Assembly: GCA_015680685.1 (NCBI GenBank)
Contig: MNCI01015593.1
Coordinates: 190,140-249,344, forward strand
DNA: 59,205 bases
Source of the DNA: Gnetum montanum
Lineage: Eukaryota > Streptophyta > Gnetopsida > Gnetales > Gnetaceae
Reading direction: 5' to 3'
Shown: positions 21,274-33,817 of the stretch, piece by piece
Layout of the letters: every line of letters starts with the position of its first letter
Position numbering within the stretch: position 1 is the first letter of the stretch
The notes under the pieces: generated by a model
What the model saw: only the letters and a program-made list of their open reading frames with translations
The model's database searches: none
What the model was told of the DNA's origin: nothing
Translations under genes and position numbers: made by a program

Positions 21274-23880
21274 ATGGCTTCTTCTCGTAGGAATTAATCT
21301 CCATCCTTTACAAGTAGATTCAATAAAATACATGAGGTCTAAAAAACACAGGAGGTTTAGAAGACATCCCAACAACTTTGAGTTGTTCACATCCATCTGG
21401 ATCCTAATACCCCAGATTTCACCTTCATCCTACATCATGATGAGCAGCTACGATAAAGAGATATGGAAGATAACATCATGTTTCCATTCTATAGATCTAT
21501 TCTTGCCATGCTAATGAGCAATCTTATTAGATTGGGCATAATCACACTGAACGTTGAGTACAAGGTCCAAAACCACATCTATTGGAATTATCATCCCACC
21601 AATGCCTAGCAAAAAAAGAATCAATAGATGGAAGTAGGATATGAGGCTTCTAAAGGTAAGAGGGTCCCAACAGTTATTCTTGCAACAACATAAAGAAGGT
21701 GAGAACTTCTTTTTAGGCTAGTTCCAATACATAGACTCTCCTCTTTTTATGATGGGAAGACCCTTAACTAATGATTGTAATTAATTCTGGACAACTCGGG
21801 TGGGGAAAAGAATGGTTTTGAAGATCAAGGTGCCTCAAAAGATAACAACCAAAGCCACTCATTCAAAGACAAGTATTATGATAAGCACAAAGATAAAGAT
21901 AAATAAAATGATTCGGGTAGGGATCGAAGAAGAGGAACAAGCAAGCCTCGTTCTAATTTTATTCTCCTTCTTCCTCACCCTCATCATCATCCTCATCATT
22001 TTCCTTCTCCAACTCTAGCAAGAGGAGTAGAGGCCGAGATAAAAGAAAGAATAGTTGTGATCAAGATGGAGATGAATGACATGATAGGATAACCATAGAT
22101 CCTATTGGGATGATTGTGAATAGGGGCAAGAACAACAATAAAGGAAGGAGCATCATTGAGAAAGAAGGCATAGTAGGACTCATCGTAGGGATCATGGCCA
22201 TGATAGGGGCCACCAAGATCATTATGACTATAATGAGCCTCTACTAGCTACTATGATATGTTAAATATTTCAAAGGCAGCTATAATGCTAACAAGGCACC
22301 TTAAAGATAGTCAAATTAAGAGGTTGGATATGAACAATATCCCCAAGTTTGAAGGGGGATATAACTCAAATCCAGAAAATCATTTGCAAATCTTTCATGA
22401 TGCCTGTGCCATGCAGAACATTGAAAATGATTGAAAAAAGCTGAAATTACCCTTGAAGACACTCATTAAAGAAGCTAAAAGCTAGTACTATTCTTTAGAA
22501 GCAGAATCTATCTGCTAATGAAGTACAATGCTGGAGCTTTTTAACAACAAGTATCAAACATACTCCATAGTGTTCAACTTTTGGAGATAGATCCAAGGAT
22601 GGAAACAAGGCAATCATGAGTCCTTGGATGTAGCCTTGGGTAGGTAGTATTCTCTTTCGCACTGATGCCTAGGCCATGGATACTCCCAACAAGATCAACT
22701 GCACCATATCATAAATGGGCTCATGAATGAAATAATAAAAAATAAATTGCAATTTATGCCCAAGGGAGATTTTCTAAGCTAAGCTTCCATTAGATCCAAA
22801 GGCTAATTAATCAAGTGGCCAAAGAAGAAGGTGAGATTAAAAAGTGTGAGAGTGTAGAAGAGTACAATAGGGATCCCTCCATTCACAAAAGGGAGGTGTG
22901 TTTCTATGATATTGATGAGGATGCATTGCTTGATGTAGTGGTACAAAGGAAAACCTTATCAATATAGAAATCTATCATCAAAATATCAACTAAGATATAC
23001 AAGATGTGGGACTCCTTCAATGAGAAGTTCCAAATAGCTCTAAAGATTGCAGAGGAATGAAGAGACTAAGGGGGTAGCAGTTAAAGAAGAAGAAAGAAAA
23101 AGAATGCAAAACAAGAATATTATAAAAAAAAGGGTAAATTTGTAGTAGTAGAGGAAGTTGTGGATTCTAAAACCTATGATGATGGTTATGACATTTGTCA
23201 ATACAAAAATTCTAAGAGATGTTATCTAGTGGTATCACATTTGCAAGAATCTAGGATGAACATTTTAAATACTAGATTAACAAAATGTTAAGCACCTAGG
23301 CAGTTGCCTTATCCTCAAGGTAACTACTAGTGATAGTTCCACCAAAAAGCATACTATTTAATTGGAGTGACTTCTCAACCTCAAGAGTAGTATCAGTAGT
23401 GGCAACACCCATAATCGTGGGGGATGCCACTGCCATGGTAGCAATATCTTTATTAGTAACTTGATCCCTATGGTTACTATGTCTAGTAGCCTATATCCCC
23501 ACATGACCTCTTTAGTTATGCTTCCTTCCCATATTACTACTACCCTCGAGAATACTATAGAGCACCTTCTTCAATGGGAGAGTCTCATTTTCCCTTCTAT
23601 CCTCCTTCACACTCATCCACTTCTGCACCACAACCAACAACATCTTTGCCACTTGCTCCATCTATGCAGGACGAAATTCCTATGTAGCCACAACAAGGCA
23701 ATGCCATAAGGGCCATGAACCTATAGCTAGATACACATTCAAGTGGTCCTAAACCCAAGCCTCATAAAAGGTCATTCTTTAGAACCAACAATGCCACAAA
23801 ACCCTTACAAACACCTGTAGCTACTAACCCTACCACTTCTACCTCTGAAAGTCCTATCATGCCTTCAAACTAAAAATCTT
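21274..23880 (+). pseudogene. gag of element B
   Basis: It starts at ATG 21274 (MASSRRN, then a stop). The N-terminal block HIHLDPNTPDFTFI (21385-21430) aligns with AHIDPYHPDFNFIFHQ in C. A basic, Ser-rich segment follows (a SSSS-encoding TCA run near 21985). The capsid core is at 22320-22580 (LDMNNIPKFEGGY, HLQIFHDACAMQNIEND, LELFNNKYQTYS). The zinc-knuckle-like motif is DICQYKNSKRCY...SHLQE (23193-23250). Many stops and small indels make it inactive. Confidence 0.75.
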
Positions 23881-23899
23881 CCTAAATCCATACTTTCAT

Positions 23900-24700
23900 G
23901 CTAATCTATGTGGTCACAAATTAGTGTAAGGTTGGCCACCTTCCTAGGAAGAGATCTAATCCTGGAAGTCCCCTTGTTTACTTATAGATCGTCGGAAACA
24001 AACCATGCAAGGCTCTTTTGAATTCAAGTTTCAAAGTCAAATTGATTTCCCAGGAAATGTACAAGGCTTAGAATCTACTGCCTTTAAAAAAGAGTAACAT
24101 TAGATTAGAGATGGGTGATCAATCCATCATTATCCCTCTAGAGCTAGTGGAGGACATTTTGGCTACCATCTATGGGTGGTCCTATTTAGCTGATTTCTTG
24201 GTGATCTATGTGAAAAATTGCAAGGGAGACTTCCCTATCATTATGGGAAGGGCATGGTTAAGTATAATAGATGCTAGAATGGGAATTTAAAACCTTTTCT
24301 TGGAAATTTTCAAAGAAAATGAATTTGGTAAAGTGGAGAAGAAGAGAGTTTCATGCATTGCACATAGTGACACACTATGCCATTGCATGTACAAACTATG
24401 GATAATCAAAGACACATCACTTAAAGCATGTAATCAATGTGTTGAAACAATAGTGATCCAAAGGTGCCTATATGTAGCATCCACAAGATAAGAAGGTGCC
24501 TAGTGGCTAATAAATGATGATCCAATTGAATCAACCATGTGCATGAAACTAGCTAAGAGCCTTACTAGTACCTATGTGGAAAGCATGGATAAATTGGAGG
24601 AACTTCATTATCAACTCTCTAATGTGTAAAATGAAATAGATTTGGGAGAGTTGGAGATCTTAGATAACTTTAAGAAGATCCCCTTGCATTAAAAGGCTCT
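23900..24700 (+). pseudogene. Protease-like region and linker of B pol
   Basis: The text GSPLVYLQIVGNKPCKALLN, SSFKVKLISQEMYKA and DQSIIIPLELVEDILATIYG is the retropepsin-like domain (family pattern LLDTGSSVNLIS), with the active-site Asp changed to Asn (LLNSS). DFPIIMGRAWLSIIDARMGI near 24240 is the C-terminal flap/ILGR part. A linker (CNQCVETIVIQRCLYVAST, 24430-24490) leads to RT. It is inactive through the Asn and through stops. Confidence 0.65.
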
Positions 24701-24849
24701 ACTAGTAGGCATGGAATATGCTTATATTAATAATGGCAAGTTGACAATCATCAATGCCATACTTGCTCATGAATAAAAACAAAAATTGATAAAATGGATG
24801 AACAAATGGTCAACAATCTTTGCTTGGTCATATCATGAGCTCATAGGAA

Positions 24850-25039
24850 TGGATCCTTAGATATGCCAATACTAGATCTACACAGACTCCTCCATCAAGC
24901 CAAAAAGGCAACCATAACAATGATTGACTTCTAGACTTAAGCAAATTGTTAAGGCAAAGATTGAGAAACTCCTCAAAGCTAGGTTCATCTTCCTAATTGC
25001 AAATAGTGAGTATGTTATTCCACTCATTATTATTCCAAA
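24850..25039 (+). pseudogene. Start of the reverse transcriptase of B
   Basis: LTSRLKQIVKAKIEKLLKAR, FIFLIANSEYVIPLIIIPK: the opening of Ty3/gypsy RT (L...VKKEVxKLLxAGxIxPIxxSxWVSPVVxVPKK). It ends at the C insertion site. The next codons of this RT are at 37668. Confidence 0.75.
25035..25039 (+). repeat. Left target-site duplication of element C (CCAAA)
   Basis: CCAAA precedes the TG of the C 5' LTR and recurs at 37663-37667 directly after the 3' LTR. Confidence 0.9.
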
Positions 25040-25953
25040 TGATAAATCAAGTTTTTTTCATTGACCATGATATTGGGTATCCAATATCGAAGTTGTGATA
25101 TCGAATCCATAATATTGGGGCACAAGCTATGATGTCATGTATCCAATATCGTGAGTGTGTGTGGGCCTATAAATACAACACTTAGCTACACCATCCACAC
25201 ATAGTTTCATTAAGCACTTAGCGAAATTATGTTAGTTTGTTTTCTCAATTTTAGCACTTAGCACTTAGGAGTGTATGCTAGAAATGTGATGTTTTATAAT
25301 TGAACAGAGTCTTTATTCGAGTGAGATGTACTTGGACATGTTTCATGCATGAAAATAAACATCAAGATTACTCTACATCATTGCAACATCATTTATTCTT
25401 TATTATTTACACTTAGAATAATTTTCTTATTTTCACTTAGCTTAATGATTACTATTTTCATTAGTTATTTATTTACTTTTCATGCATTTTACTGTTTCTA
25501 TTATTAAGCGAAATGTGTACAACTAATCTCAGGCACTTAAGTGTAGCTACTGGGTAACCTAGTAGTACTATCACTTGGTACACCCATTAGTATGGTACTT
25601 GGTAATCCTAGTAGTAGTTACATGATGTCCAAGGTGTGAATGGAAGGTTAGGACCAGCTGCTCATCACATAGGCTAGATTTGATTTGCTTACTGTCACTT
25701 AGATTTAGAAATTACTACATTTACTTCATGTTAGCCAAGAGCACTATCGCCAATACAACATCATCTATCATATACCTCATCGTGAGTTAAACCATATGCA
25801 TCAAATTTACTACCTCACATGGGAAGACAATGACCACAAACTCTAATCAATTACTTGCATAATCACATTGCCTTGTCTACGGAATTTGACCAGGATTGTG
25901 CATGAACACTCATATATTGTATGGTTGGGTGTTGGATACTTCACCACTCATCA
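25040..25953 (+). repeat. 5' LTR of element C
   Basis: It runs from TGATAAATCAAG to ...CCACTCATCA. U3 has several GATATTGG/CCAATATC palindromic motifs, TATAAATA (25168-25175), AATAAAC (25361) and the GTAGTACTA/CTTGGTAATCCTAGTAG motifs in U5. Confidence 0.85.
25069..25175 (+). promoter_or_regulatory. Palindromic U3 motif and TATA box of the C LTR
   Basis: GATATTGG-GTAT-CCAATATC (25069-25088) is a perfect inverted repeat with 8-bp arms. Further copies are GATATCG (25097), ATAATATTGG (25111) and CCAATATCG (25143). TATAAATA is at 25168-25175. The same motif group stands before the aORF in C (33772) and E (53798). Confidence 0.6.
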
Positions 25954-25954
25954 T

Positions 25955-25973
25955 TGGCTCTGTTGCCAAGGAC
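25955..25973 (+). other. Primer binding site of C (tRNA-Asp type)
   Basis: TGGCTCTGTTGCCAAGGAC, one base after the LTR, close to the TGGCGCCGTTGCC- complement of tRNA-Asp used by Athila/Tat elements. Confidence 0.75.
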
Positions 25974-26104
25974 AAGTTAATGTTATGCTAAGTAATTAAT
26001 TTTTCAAAGTTCATTATGTTCAAAATAGAAAGTCCAAAATAGAAAGTCAAACCTTATAACTATAAGCAAAGAATACTTAACACATAACATCTAAAAACTA
26101 TAAT

Positions 26105-28500
26105 ATGACTTCATACAAAGATCAACCATCACTAATTGAGGAGACAATAAAGAGTAGTGATAGAATTATTGATGAAGAAAAATGGGAAATGTCAATGCAG
26201 ATGAGAATCACTTATGCTCATATTGATCCTTACCATCCTGACTTCAATTTCATCTTCCATCAATATAATCAAATGAGGTGGAGAGACATGCAAGGCAACA
26301 TAGTCCTACCTCTAGAATGTGTAGCACTAAACATGCTACAAACTACCCTAAAGGAAATGCATTNTCTTGGTTGGTATGTAGATAGCTTCCATGCTTTCGG
26401 TTGTCATGAGNAACCCACAAAGGAGCATATGAGAAGAGATGCTACCATGGAGATCAAACATATACATAGCAAAGGGAAGTAGGCCAATACTTCTATTATC
26501 ATAGAAGAACTTGATGCTGATCAACTCATTTTAGAACAACTCCACCAACACTATGAGGAGCTGTTAAAAACACCTATCATCATACTAGAGGAACCTGTCA
26601 AAGTCCAACTTCATTCTAAACTAGTAGAGACACATATGGGGGAGGCTACTGACTCAAGATATAGGTGGGACTCTAGGCCAAGGGATCCTGCTAAATATTA
26701 CAAAGAAACTCATAAGAGTCATAAAAGGAGAACCAGCCAGCACTATCTTGCCATCTCAATTGCTTCATCATGATCATCGAAGGACTCTGATAGGCAAAGA
26801 CAAAAGTACTAGGATTATGATAGGAAAGGAATGAGGACTCATGGTCATCATGACAGATATTCAAGGTACTTTGCTACTGAAGATGAAGAGCATGAAAGAA
26901 GGAGAAGAAGAGATAGAAGAGAGGATCAAGAGAGGCATGAGCATAGAAGGGACCACAGCTACAATAGAGCATATGAATCTGATCACAATGATGAACCCCT
27001 CATGACAACCGAAAGCATGGAAGCTATCTACATACCAACCAAGCACATGAGAGATAGCTAAATCAAATGGCTAGATATGAACAATATGCCAGGATTTAAA
27101 GTTAGTATCAACATTAATCCCTAGCATCATCTTCAAGCATACCACAATGCTTGTGCCCTTCAAAATATAGAGAGTGATTGGTAGAAATTAAAGAATTTTC
27201 CTAGAACACTTGTAAAGGAAGAAAAAAGCTAGTACAGGTCACTAGAACATGAATCCAATAGAAGCTAGAGTAAATCTTTAATGGTAAATATTAGACCTAT
27301 TCACGAGTATCAAATCCATGAAAACAAATCTAGGGCTAGAAACAAGGGACTCTCAAAACCCTTAATGTAGCAACGGATAGATATTATTCATTATTACATA
27401 GATGCCTAGGCCATGGATTTTCATCAAAGAAATAGCTTAGGCACATCATAGATGGGTTAATAAGTAAAACCAAAGAGACTCTTGGGATTTACACCCAGGG
27501 AAGATTATCAAAACTAATTGTCCATTGTATTCAAGGACTAATCGATCAAGTGGAGAAAGAAGAAGGTGAACTCAAAAAAAGGGAATTAGCTAAAGAGTAT
27601 AATAGAGATTTATCAATAAGAAAGAGAGATACATGGGTGTGTGATACCCAAGAGAAAGAAACCTTGGACCAGGAAATTTAGAAAGTGATGCTACCAATCC
27701 AAAAATTTGTTACCCATGTAGCAACATAGGTAGCAAAAATGTGGGACTCAATCAATGAAAGGTGTACCACATCATTAGAGATTATGAAGGAAAGAGTAGA
27801 GAAAGCCTTTGCAAAAGGTAAAAATAAAAGAAAGAAGAGAGAACTTGGATGCAAAAGCAAAGTTGCTTCAATAGCTGAGGTCTTAGATACCAGCTCTACA
27901 AATGAAGAAGGTTGTACCATGTGTTAGTATGAACATCCTAAGGGATGTTGTTCGATTATGATACATTTGCAAGAAAAAGGGGCATATGCACTTAACCCCA
28001 GATTTGTTCAAAAATAGATGCCCAAATGGTTACTTTATCTTGAAGGTAACTACTGACAGAACCTTCAACCAACATACTATCATAGTGGACCTTTGCCACA
28101 ACTACAAGAGCACTATTATCAATAATAGTAATAGCCCCAATCATGGGCTATGCCACCACCTCACCAACAATATCCATACCGATAGCCAGATTCATATGGA
28201 GATTCTGTCCAACATCTAGTATCATTTAATCATGCTATTGCTTAGGCCCCATAGTATTATTTAGCAAAATACCATAGATTGATGCTACCAAGGACTGATT
28301 CCAACTCATATGTGCATCCACCAATAGCTAGACCTTCTACTCAACACTTAAATCCTAGTGCCACCTCCTATCATGCAAGGGGACTTGCCATCACAACCCC
28401 AATCGAAGAATGCTACAAGGGCAATTAATATGTATGAGGGGAAGGTTACTTATGAGTCTCAACCCAGGAAATGATCTTTTCTCAGAATGACTCTAGAAAA
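26105..28500 (+). pseudogene. gag of element C
   Basis: It starts at ATG 26105 (MTSYKDQPSLIEET). The N-terminal domain ITYAHIDPYHPDFNFIFHQ is shared with B. A highly charged RS/RE segment (HERRRRRDRREDQERHEHR, 26890-26950) could bind RNA. The capsid core runs from about 27065 to 27540 (LDMNNMPGFKVS, HHLQAYHNACALQNIESDW, SRSLEHESN). MWDSINERCTTSLEIMKERV near 27740 is probably helical. The zinc-knuckle-like C..C...H...C motif is at 27913-27969. Stops and frameshifts are frequent, and the N-flanked island at 26364-26411 corrupts the frame. Confidence 0.75.
26364..26411 (+). other. N-flanked inverted 46-bp island (assembly artefact)
   Basis: The bases 26365-26410 between two N positions are the reverse complement of 26999-27043 (45 of 46 identical). 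Reads from a downstream place were probably used, in the wrong orientation, to fill a gap. Confidence 0.75.
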
Positions 28501-28599
28501 GACTTAGCGGATTGGGAACAAGTCTAATTCCACTCCAACCACATCAATTCCTTCTCAACGTAGTAATCTTTTGACTTCATTAGGTTCAAACATCATAAA

Positions 28600-29170
28600 T
28601 ATCATGCTCACAGAAATAATAACTCATTAGATCAAGGTAGGGGCTCTTTCATTGAAAAGAACTAATCTAGGAAGTCCCTTAATTTATCTCCAAATAGTAG
28701 GAAAAAAATTATGCAAAGCTCTATTAGATTTTGAATTTGGAGTAAATATGATATCTCAAGACATGTACCAAGCCTGGAACCTCCCACCACTAAAGAAAAG
28801 TAACATCTATTTAGAGCTTACAAACCAATTAATCATAATTCCACTAGGATAGGTGGATGGTGTGATTACCACCATCAGTGGCTGGTCTTAACCTACCAAT
28901 TTTCTAGTCATTCACATGGGAAAAAATTCCCAATTATTATGAGAAGAGCTTGGCTTAGCACTATGGATGTTAAACTTGGAATTCATGATTTGTCCTTGGA
29001 AATTTACAAGGAAGATGAAGCTGGAATAATACACAGATGAAGGGTTCCATATATTGCATATAGTGATCAAGGATGCAAGTGCATGCGAAGAATTTGGGCT
29101 ATTAAAGGAAAAGAAACTAAGGCATGCAATCAATGTGTAGAAACAAGATGTGTGCAAAATTGCCTATATG
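28600..29170 (+). pseudogene. Protease-like region of C pol
   Basis: SPLIYLQIVGKKLCKALLD, then FEFGVNMISQDMYQAWNL and NQLIIIPLG align with the retropepsin domain of B and related elements. The active-site D-T/S-G reads D-F-E, so catalysis is lost. The following text to 29165 (CNQCVETRCVQNCLYAA) is the linker also present in B. Confidence 0.6.
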
Positions 29171-29579
29171 CAGCAGCCACCCAACAAGAGGGCATCCAAT
29201 GGCTAATTACCAGTGAAGAAACCTAATTCTACAAGTACATGGAACTAGAAGAACAGATCACCAGTACTTGCATTGCAGAAATAGATAAGCTTGAACAACT
29301 AAGGAAAAGACACTCTTACCCTTAGAACAATTAGGAGAAAGAAATGGACTAAGGACACTTGGAGATCCTAGACATAATGGAATTGGAACCATTAGAATTA
29401 AAATCCCTACCAGTAATGTGAAAATATTCATTTTTGAACAACAAGAAGTTGGTAATTATCGATGCCAACCTAGATAAAGAGCAAAAAGGGAAACTACTAG
29501 AAGTCTCAATAGATGGTCTACCGCATTCTCATGGTCTTATGATGAGATCATAGGAATTGATCCACGGATTTGTCAACAC

Positions 29580-30260
29580 TGGATCTACACCAATCCTGCA
29601 GTTAAACCAAAATGGCAACCTTAACAAACGATTAATCCTAAACTCAAGAAAGTATTCAAGTAAGAATTGGAAAAGTTGTTGCAGGCAGAATTCATTTATC
29701 CAATTGTAGATAGTGAATGGGTAAGCCCTTTAATGATAGTTCCAAAGAAGAGAGGGAAATGGCACATTTGCATTAAATTCCAGTCATTGAACTTAGCCAC
29801 ATTTAAGGATCATTTCCCATTACCATTTATTGATCAGGTCTTGGACACAATTTCAAGACACGAGTATTACAATTTCTTGGATGGGTACAACAGATACAAT
29901 CAAATCTACATTGCACCTAAAGACTAAGAGAAGACCACATTCACCTGTTCATGCAGAACATTTGCTTACAAATAGATGCCTTTTGGTCTTTGTAATGCAC
30001 CAGAAACCTTCCAGAGACTAGTCTTAAGTATCTTCTAGAAGCAAATATGTAATGGTGTTGAAGTTTTCATGGACGATTTCTCCACATATGGGCTAGATTT
30101 CAAACAAGTACTAGATCAACTAGAGCAGGCACTTAAATGATGTGTTGAAGGTAACCTAAAGCTCAACTAAAAAAAGATTCATCTTATGATCTAGGAAGGC
30201 ATAGTGGTGGGACACAAAATCTTCTAGAAGGATATAGAGGTAGATACTAAAAAAATCAGA
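29580..30260 (+). pseudogene. Reverse transcriptase of element C
   Basis: From LKKVFK.ELEKLLQAEFIYP through SPLMIVPKKRGKWHICIKF, ATFKDHFPLPFIDQVLDTI and YNFLDGYNRYNQIYIAPKD (29667-29927) to VFMDDFSTYG (30063-30092). These are RT motifs 1-5 of Ty3/gypsy. The FMDD catalytic box is intact, but stops (29928, 30138, 30171) and a frame change around 29930 inactivate the enzyme. Confidence 0.85.
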
Positions 30261-30369
30261 GTCATCCAAAACAACACTCAACGGTCACAAATAATAAAAG
30301 ATGTAACATCCATTTTGGGCCATATGAGATACTATAGAAGATATATTAAAAAACTTTTTAAAAATAGCC

Positions 30370-30865
30370 AAATCACTTGTAGAACTCACAAGGAAGGATG
30401 CATCCTTTGAGTGGACTAAGTTATCTGGAAAGAAATTCAAAGCCTTAAAGTAGAAGTTAGTTGAGACACCAATCCTCCATGCTCTAAACTGGTCAAGGAC
30501 TTTCATATCATGATTGATACTTTCAATTATGCACTTGGTGCAATACTAACACAACTTGATAAAAAAGACCATATTACATACATTGTGCAAGTAGGAGCAT
30601 CATTGAAGCATAACTAAATTGCACCACCATTGAAAAGGAGTTGATGGTCGTGGTGTATGTGCTTGAAATATCTAGACATTATGTGCTTGGTTGCCAAATA
30701 TATGTCCACACAAATCATAGTGCGACTTGATTTTTAATGAACAAACCAACAACTAATCCCAGAGTGATAAGATGGCTTGTGATTCTCCAAGAGTTTGAAA
30801 TAATAATGATTGATAAAAAAGGAACAAAAAATGTTGTAGTTAATCTTTTATCAAGGTTAAAATGA
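30370..30865 (+). pseudogene. RNase H domain of C pol
   Basis: KSLVELTRKDASFEWTKLSG is the RT-RNase H connection. The domain follows: FHIMIDTFNYALGAILTQLD (first acidic motif, with Asp kept), TIEKELMVVVYVLEISRHYV (E.ELLAVV.A.EK.R.Y) and TNHSAT near 30710 (third motif, Asp to Asn). It ends with LSRLK at 30850. It contains several stops. Confidence 0.75.
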
Positions 30866-31049
30866 GATGCAAATAACCAAGTAGAACCTTTATCAGATCA
30901 ATTTCCCAACAAGAACATATTTACTAGGATAGTAAAGGCTATAGATTCAATAGGGAAGCCATGGACCACAGAGTACCTAACTTATCTCACAGCACAAGAG
31001 CTTCCTATTGAATGGAGTAGAAAATAATGAGAACAATTCCTTCATAAAG

Positions 31050-32250
31050 CCAAACGGTATATGAAAATCAATGGAAACCTACACAAGATTTGTGCAAATG
31101 GGCTTGTTAAATGGTGTGTGCCAAATCATGACCAGCAGATATCTTTACAAGATGTCCATGAAGGCCTATGTGGTGGCCACTATGCAGGGCATAGAATGGC
31201 ACTTAAACTACTAATGGTAGGCTACTTTTGGCCTACTCTATTTAGAGATGCCCACATGTTCACACAATCTTGCGAACACTGCTAATGGAATGGAGGAATT
31301 ACAACCAAATATAAAGGGCCACAACACTGGATATAGTAGTTTGAGCCTTTTGATATTTGGGGAATTGATCTTATGGGGTCCATTCAACCAATGTCAAATA
31401 GAAAATCACACATTATTATGACTATGGATTATTGCAGTGGACAAAGGTAGCAGTAGTGAATATTTTACAACAAAAATGGCTACCAAGTTTTTTCAACAAC
31501 ATGTGGTGAACCAGTTTTGAGTACCTAGAATTCTAATATCAAATAATGAAACCCACTTCACCAGTAATTCCTTTAAGAAGCTCATGTAACAACTTGGGGT
31601 TAACCATAAATTAACAACACCATATCATCCCCAAGTAAATGGTGAAGATGAAGTCAATAACCATGAAATTACTAGAATACTCACTAGGACAATTAGTAGG
31701 TTTAGATGAGATTGGGATACGAAATTAAACAATGCTCTATGGTCCTATAAGGCATCCTAGAAACTACCTATAGGATACACTCCATACCAGCAAGTTGCCA
31801 ACACTTCCAATCTAGGCAAAGCTTCACACTTTAGCTACTACCAATGAACTTGACCTTGAGTTGAGTTTATCCCAAAAGAAATGCCTAATGAATCTAAATC
31901 TGTTAGATGAGAATCATCTAGTAGCACTTATGGGTAGTGAATTCCACAAGCATTACTCCAAACTTAGGCACAATTTGTGGTTAAAGAATGAACTATACAA
32001 CCATGTGACAAGGTCCTCTATTACAATCCTATTCATTTACCCTAAAAGGCTAAATTTTAAACACTTTGGGAGGGACCCTACATTGTACATGTCACTTATC
32101 CATTTGGTGCCTTGCATATTCATCACCCATCTAGCCCACATAAGCTTATCCTCATTAATATCCAATAAGTCAAACCATACTATGAGTATTCAAAGGATTT
32201 TATCGAGTCTACCACTAGTCTTCCACTTGTTCTATCTTCCATTTACCTGA
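31050..32250 (+). pseudogene. Integrase of element C
   Basis: The zinc-binding HHCC domain is clear at 31061-31285: H in VHEGLCGGH, YFWPTLFRDAHMF and C-x2-C in SCEHC. The catalytic core starts with FDIWGIDLMGSIQP (31350) and IIMTMDYCS. THFTSNSFKKLM and TPYHPQVNGEDEV (31545-31650) surround the second Asp and the Glu region, and LWSYKASXKLPIGYTPYQQV follows. The C-terminal GPYIVHV/HHPSSPHKL part ends near 32250. No chromodomain is seen, as expected for Athila/Tat rather than chromoviruses. Stops are scattered. Confidence 0.8.
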
Positions 32251-32254
32251 TCTT

Positions 32255-33770
32255 CATAATATTTGTGGGGGTGTTCATTTAAAATTGTAGAAACCTTATT
32301 GACTTTTCTAATTTTTGTTTTACAATTCTTTTCATGCTTCACATTCTTTGATACTTTTTCATTTCTTCAATTTTTCATATTTTTTTACATTTTTCAATTC
32401 TTTAAACATTTTTCATTCTTTACACCTTTTCATAGTTTTTACTATCTTTTTCATTTTCTTTTATACTTTGTTTTTAAACCCTTTGTAAATAATTTCTGAT
32501 TGTTAATAAGACACATTGAATAAAGGTAGGATGTAGCCAATAAGGTGAAGATTTCTCTTTGTTATCAAGTCATAAGAGACTGATTATTTACACAGTGAGC
32601 CCACATCATTCCATCCATCCATTCCATTAATAAGAGGTTCTTACCATGGCCATAGCGATATTCATTTCCATCATACAACTAAGAATAAACTTGTGATCAT
32701 TATTCTTAGATTAAAAAAGTGAAGAATCAAGTGGGAATGAAAAGGGTGTGACATCAAGGGGATTTGTGGATTCCTTTTGAATTACTATTGTGAGTTCTAT
32801 TATGTTACTAAGGTTATATTATATCCTTATAGATCTAACAAAAAATGGGAGTAAGCATTAAATAAGTGCTACCTTCAAAGGTTGACATAATTAAAAAATA
32901 AAAGAGCACAAAAATAAATTTCTAGGGGTTCCACTGGAAAGACATGTTACCCAAGCCTAAAGGTAGGTGACTTCTCAAAAATATAAAAATAAAAATAAAC
33001 TTCCATGAATAAAACTCCTCCCTTGGACAATACACCAAGTGATAATGCTCCTTGCAACATTGATAGTCTCACAATTGTAATTCCAAGAGATGAAATGATG
33101 TGATGAACATGGTCTAGACTTGGTTTGAATCTTGGACAAAAAGACTAATGATTATCTTTACTCACTAATAAAACACAAGAATTCATTATGCCTATGGTGA
33201 GACACCTTACATCCCGATTTCTACAATCCCTTCTAAGTCCATCTTCTCTCATTATTTGAATAGTCATAACTTATGATTTTGTCTAACATAGTGTTATTTT
33301 TCCAATTTTGTGGTACTAACATGTGTGTTTTGATAAACATGTATGCATTACATTCAACTTCTTAAATGCCTAATGTGTGGTTATTTAAGGGCATTAAGGG
33401 CTGGAGCCTGCTTTGGGGAGGACCCACTTGTATAACTGTTGTTTCTTATACATGTCAAGCAATTCCACATCATCTTGAACCTTCCAAACACCAATAAATG
33501 CTTCCCATATCACTTACACTTTCCATTCTAAAAATATGAATTCATTACCCTTCGTACCCAACTTATGAACTTTTATATTCCAAGATTCCTTCTCTATGAA
33601 CATCCAATGATGAATTTTTGACAAAAACAAGCATGTTTTTATCATCCAAACCCTCTAAGCCATCTTAAAACTTGTCTAACATCCAAGAGAATTAATTTTT
33701 CCAATCAAACATTCATGAACATTGAAATTTATAGGGTTCCAATGTTATATCACTAATGTTAGGTCTACAC
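32255..33770 (+). other. T-rich 3' region of C with stem-loop block
   Basis: GTGGGGGTGTTC (32265) is followed by 220 bp made almost wholly of T with short A/C breaks (32280-32500); a Phe-rich reading frame there is a by-product. Conserved blocks shared with A and M follow, including arms GTTATTTAAG/CTTGTATAAC (33380-33389, 33427-33436; eight Watson-Crick pairs and one G-T) around AGGGCTGGAGCCT and GGGGAGGACCC. Confidence 0.55.
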
Positions 33771-33817
33771 TGATATTGGATCCCTAATATTAGATTCCAC
33801 AAAAAGTTTAAATACGT
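33771..33817 (+). promoter_or_regulatory. Putative internal promoter before the C aORF
   Basis: GATATTGG-ATCC-CTAATATT (33772-33791) repeats the LTR palindrome in weaker form. CCACAAAAAGTTTAAATACG supplies a TATA-like TTTAAATA (33808-33815). The aORF ATG lies about 540 bp downstream, the same order of distance as in A (440) and E (510). Confidence 0.45.

Larger units (their letters stand above)
20292..25039 (+). mobile_element. Element B, left part (LTR to start of RT)
   Basis: LTR (20292-21130), primer site (21132), gag, protease-like region and the first part of RT. It stops at 25039, inside the RT motif IIIPK, where element C is inserted with the duplication CCAAA. The reading frame resumes at 37668. 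B belongs to the LTR subfamily of A and M but kept pol. Confidence 0.8.

Noticed and set aside
32263-32499. Phe-rich 78-codon frame resembling a membrane protein
   Set aside because: It comes from the T-rich non-coding tract after pol; A and M have the same tract without this frame.
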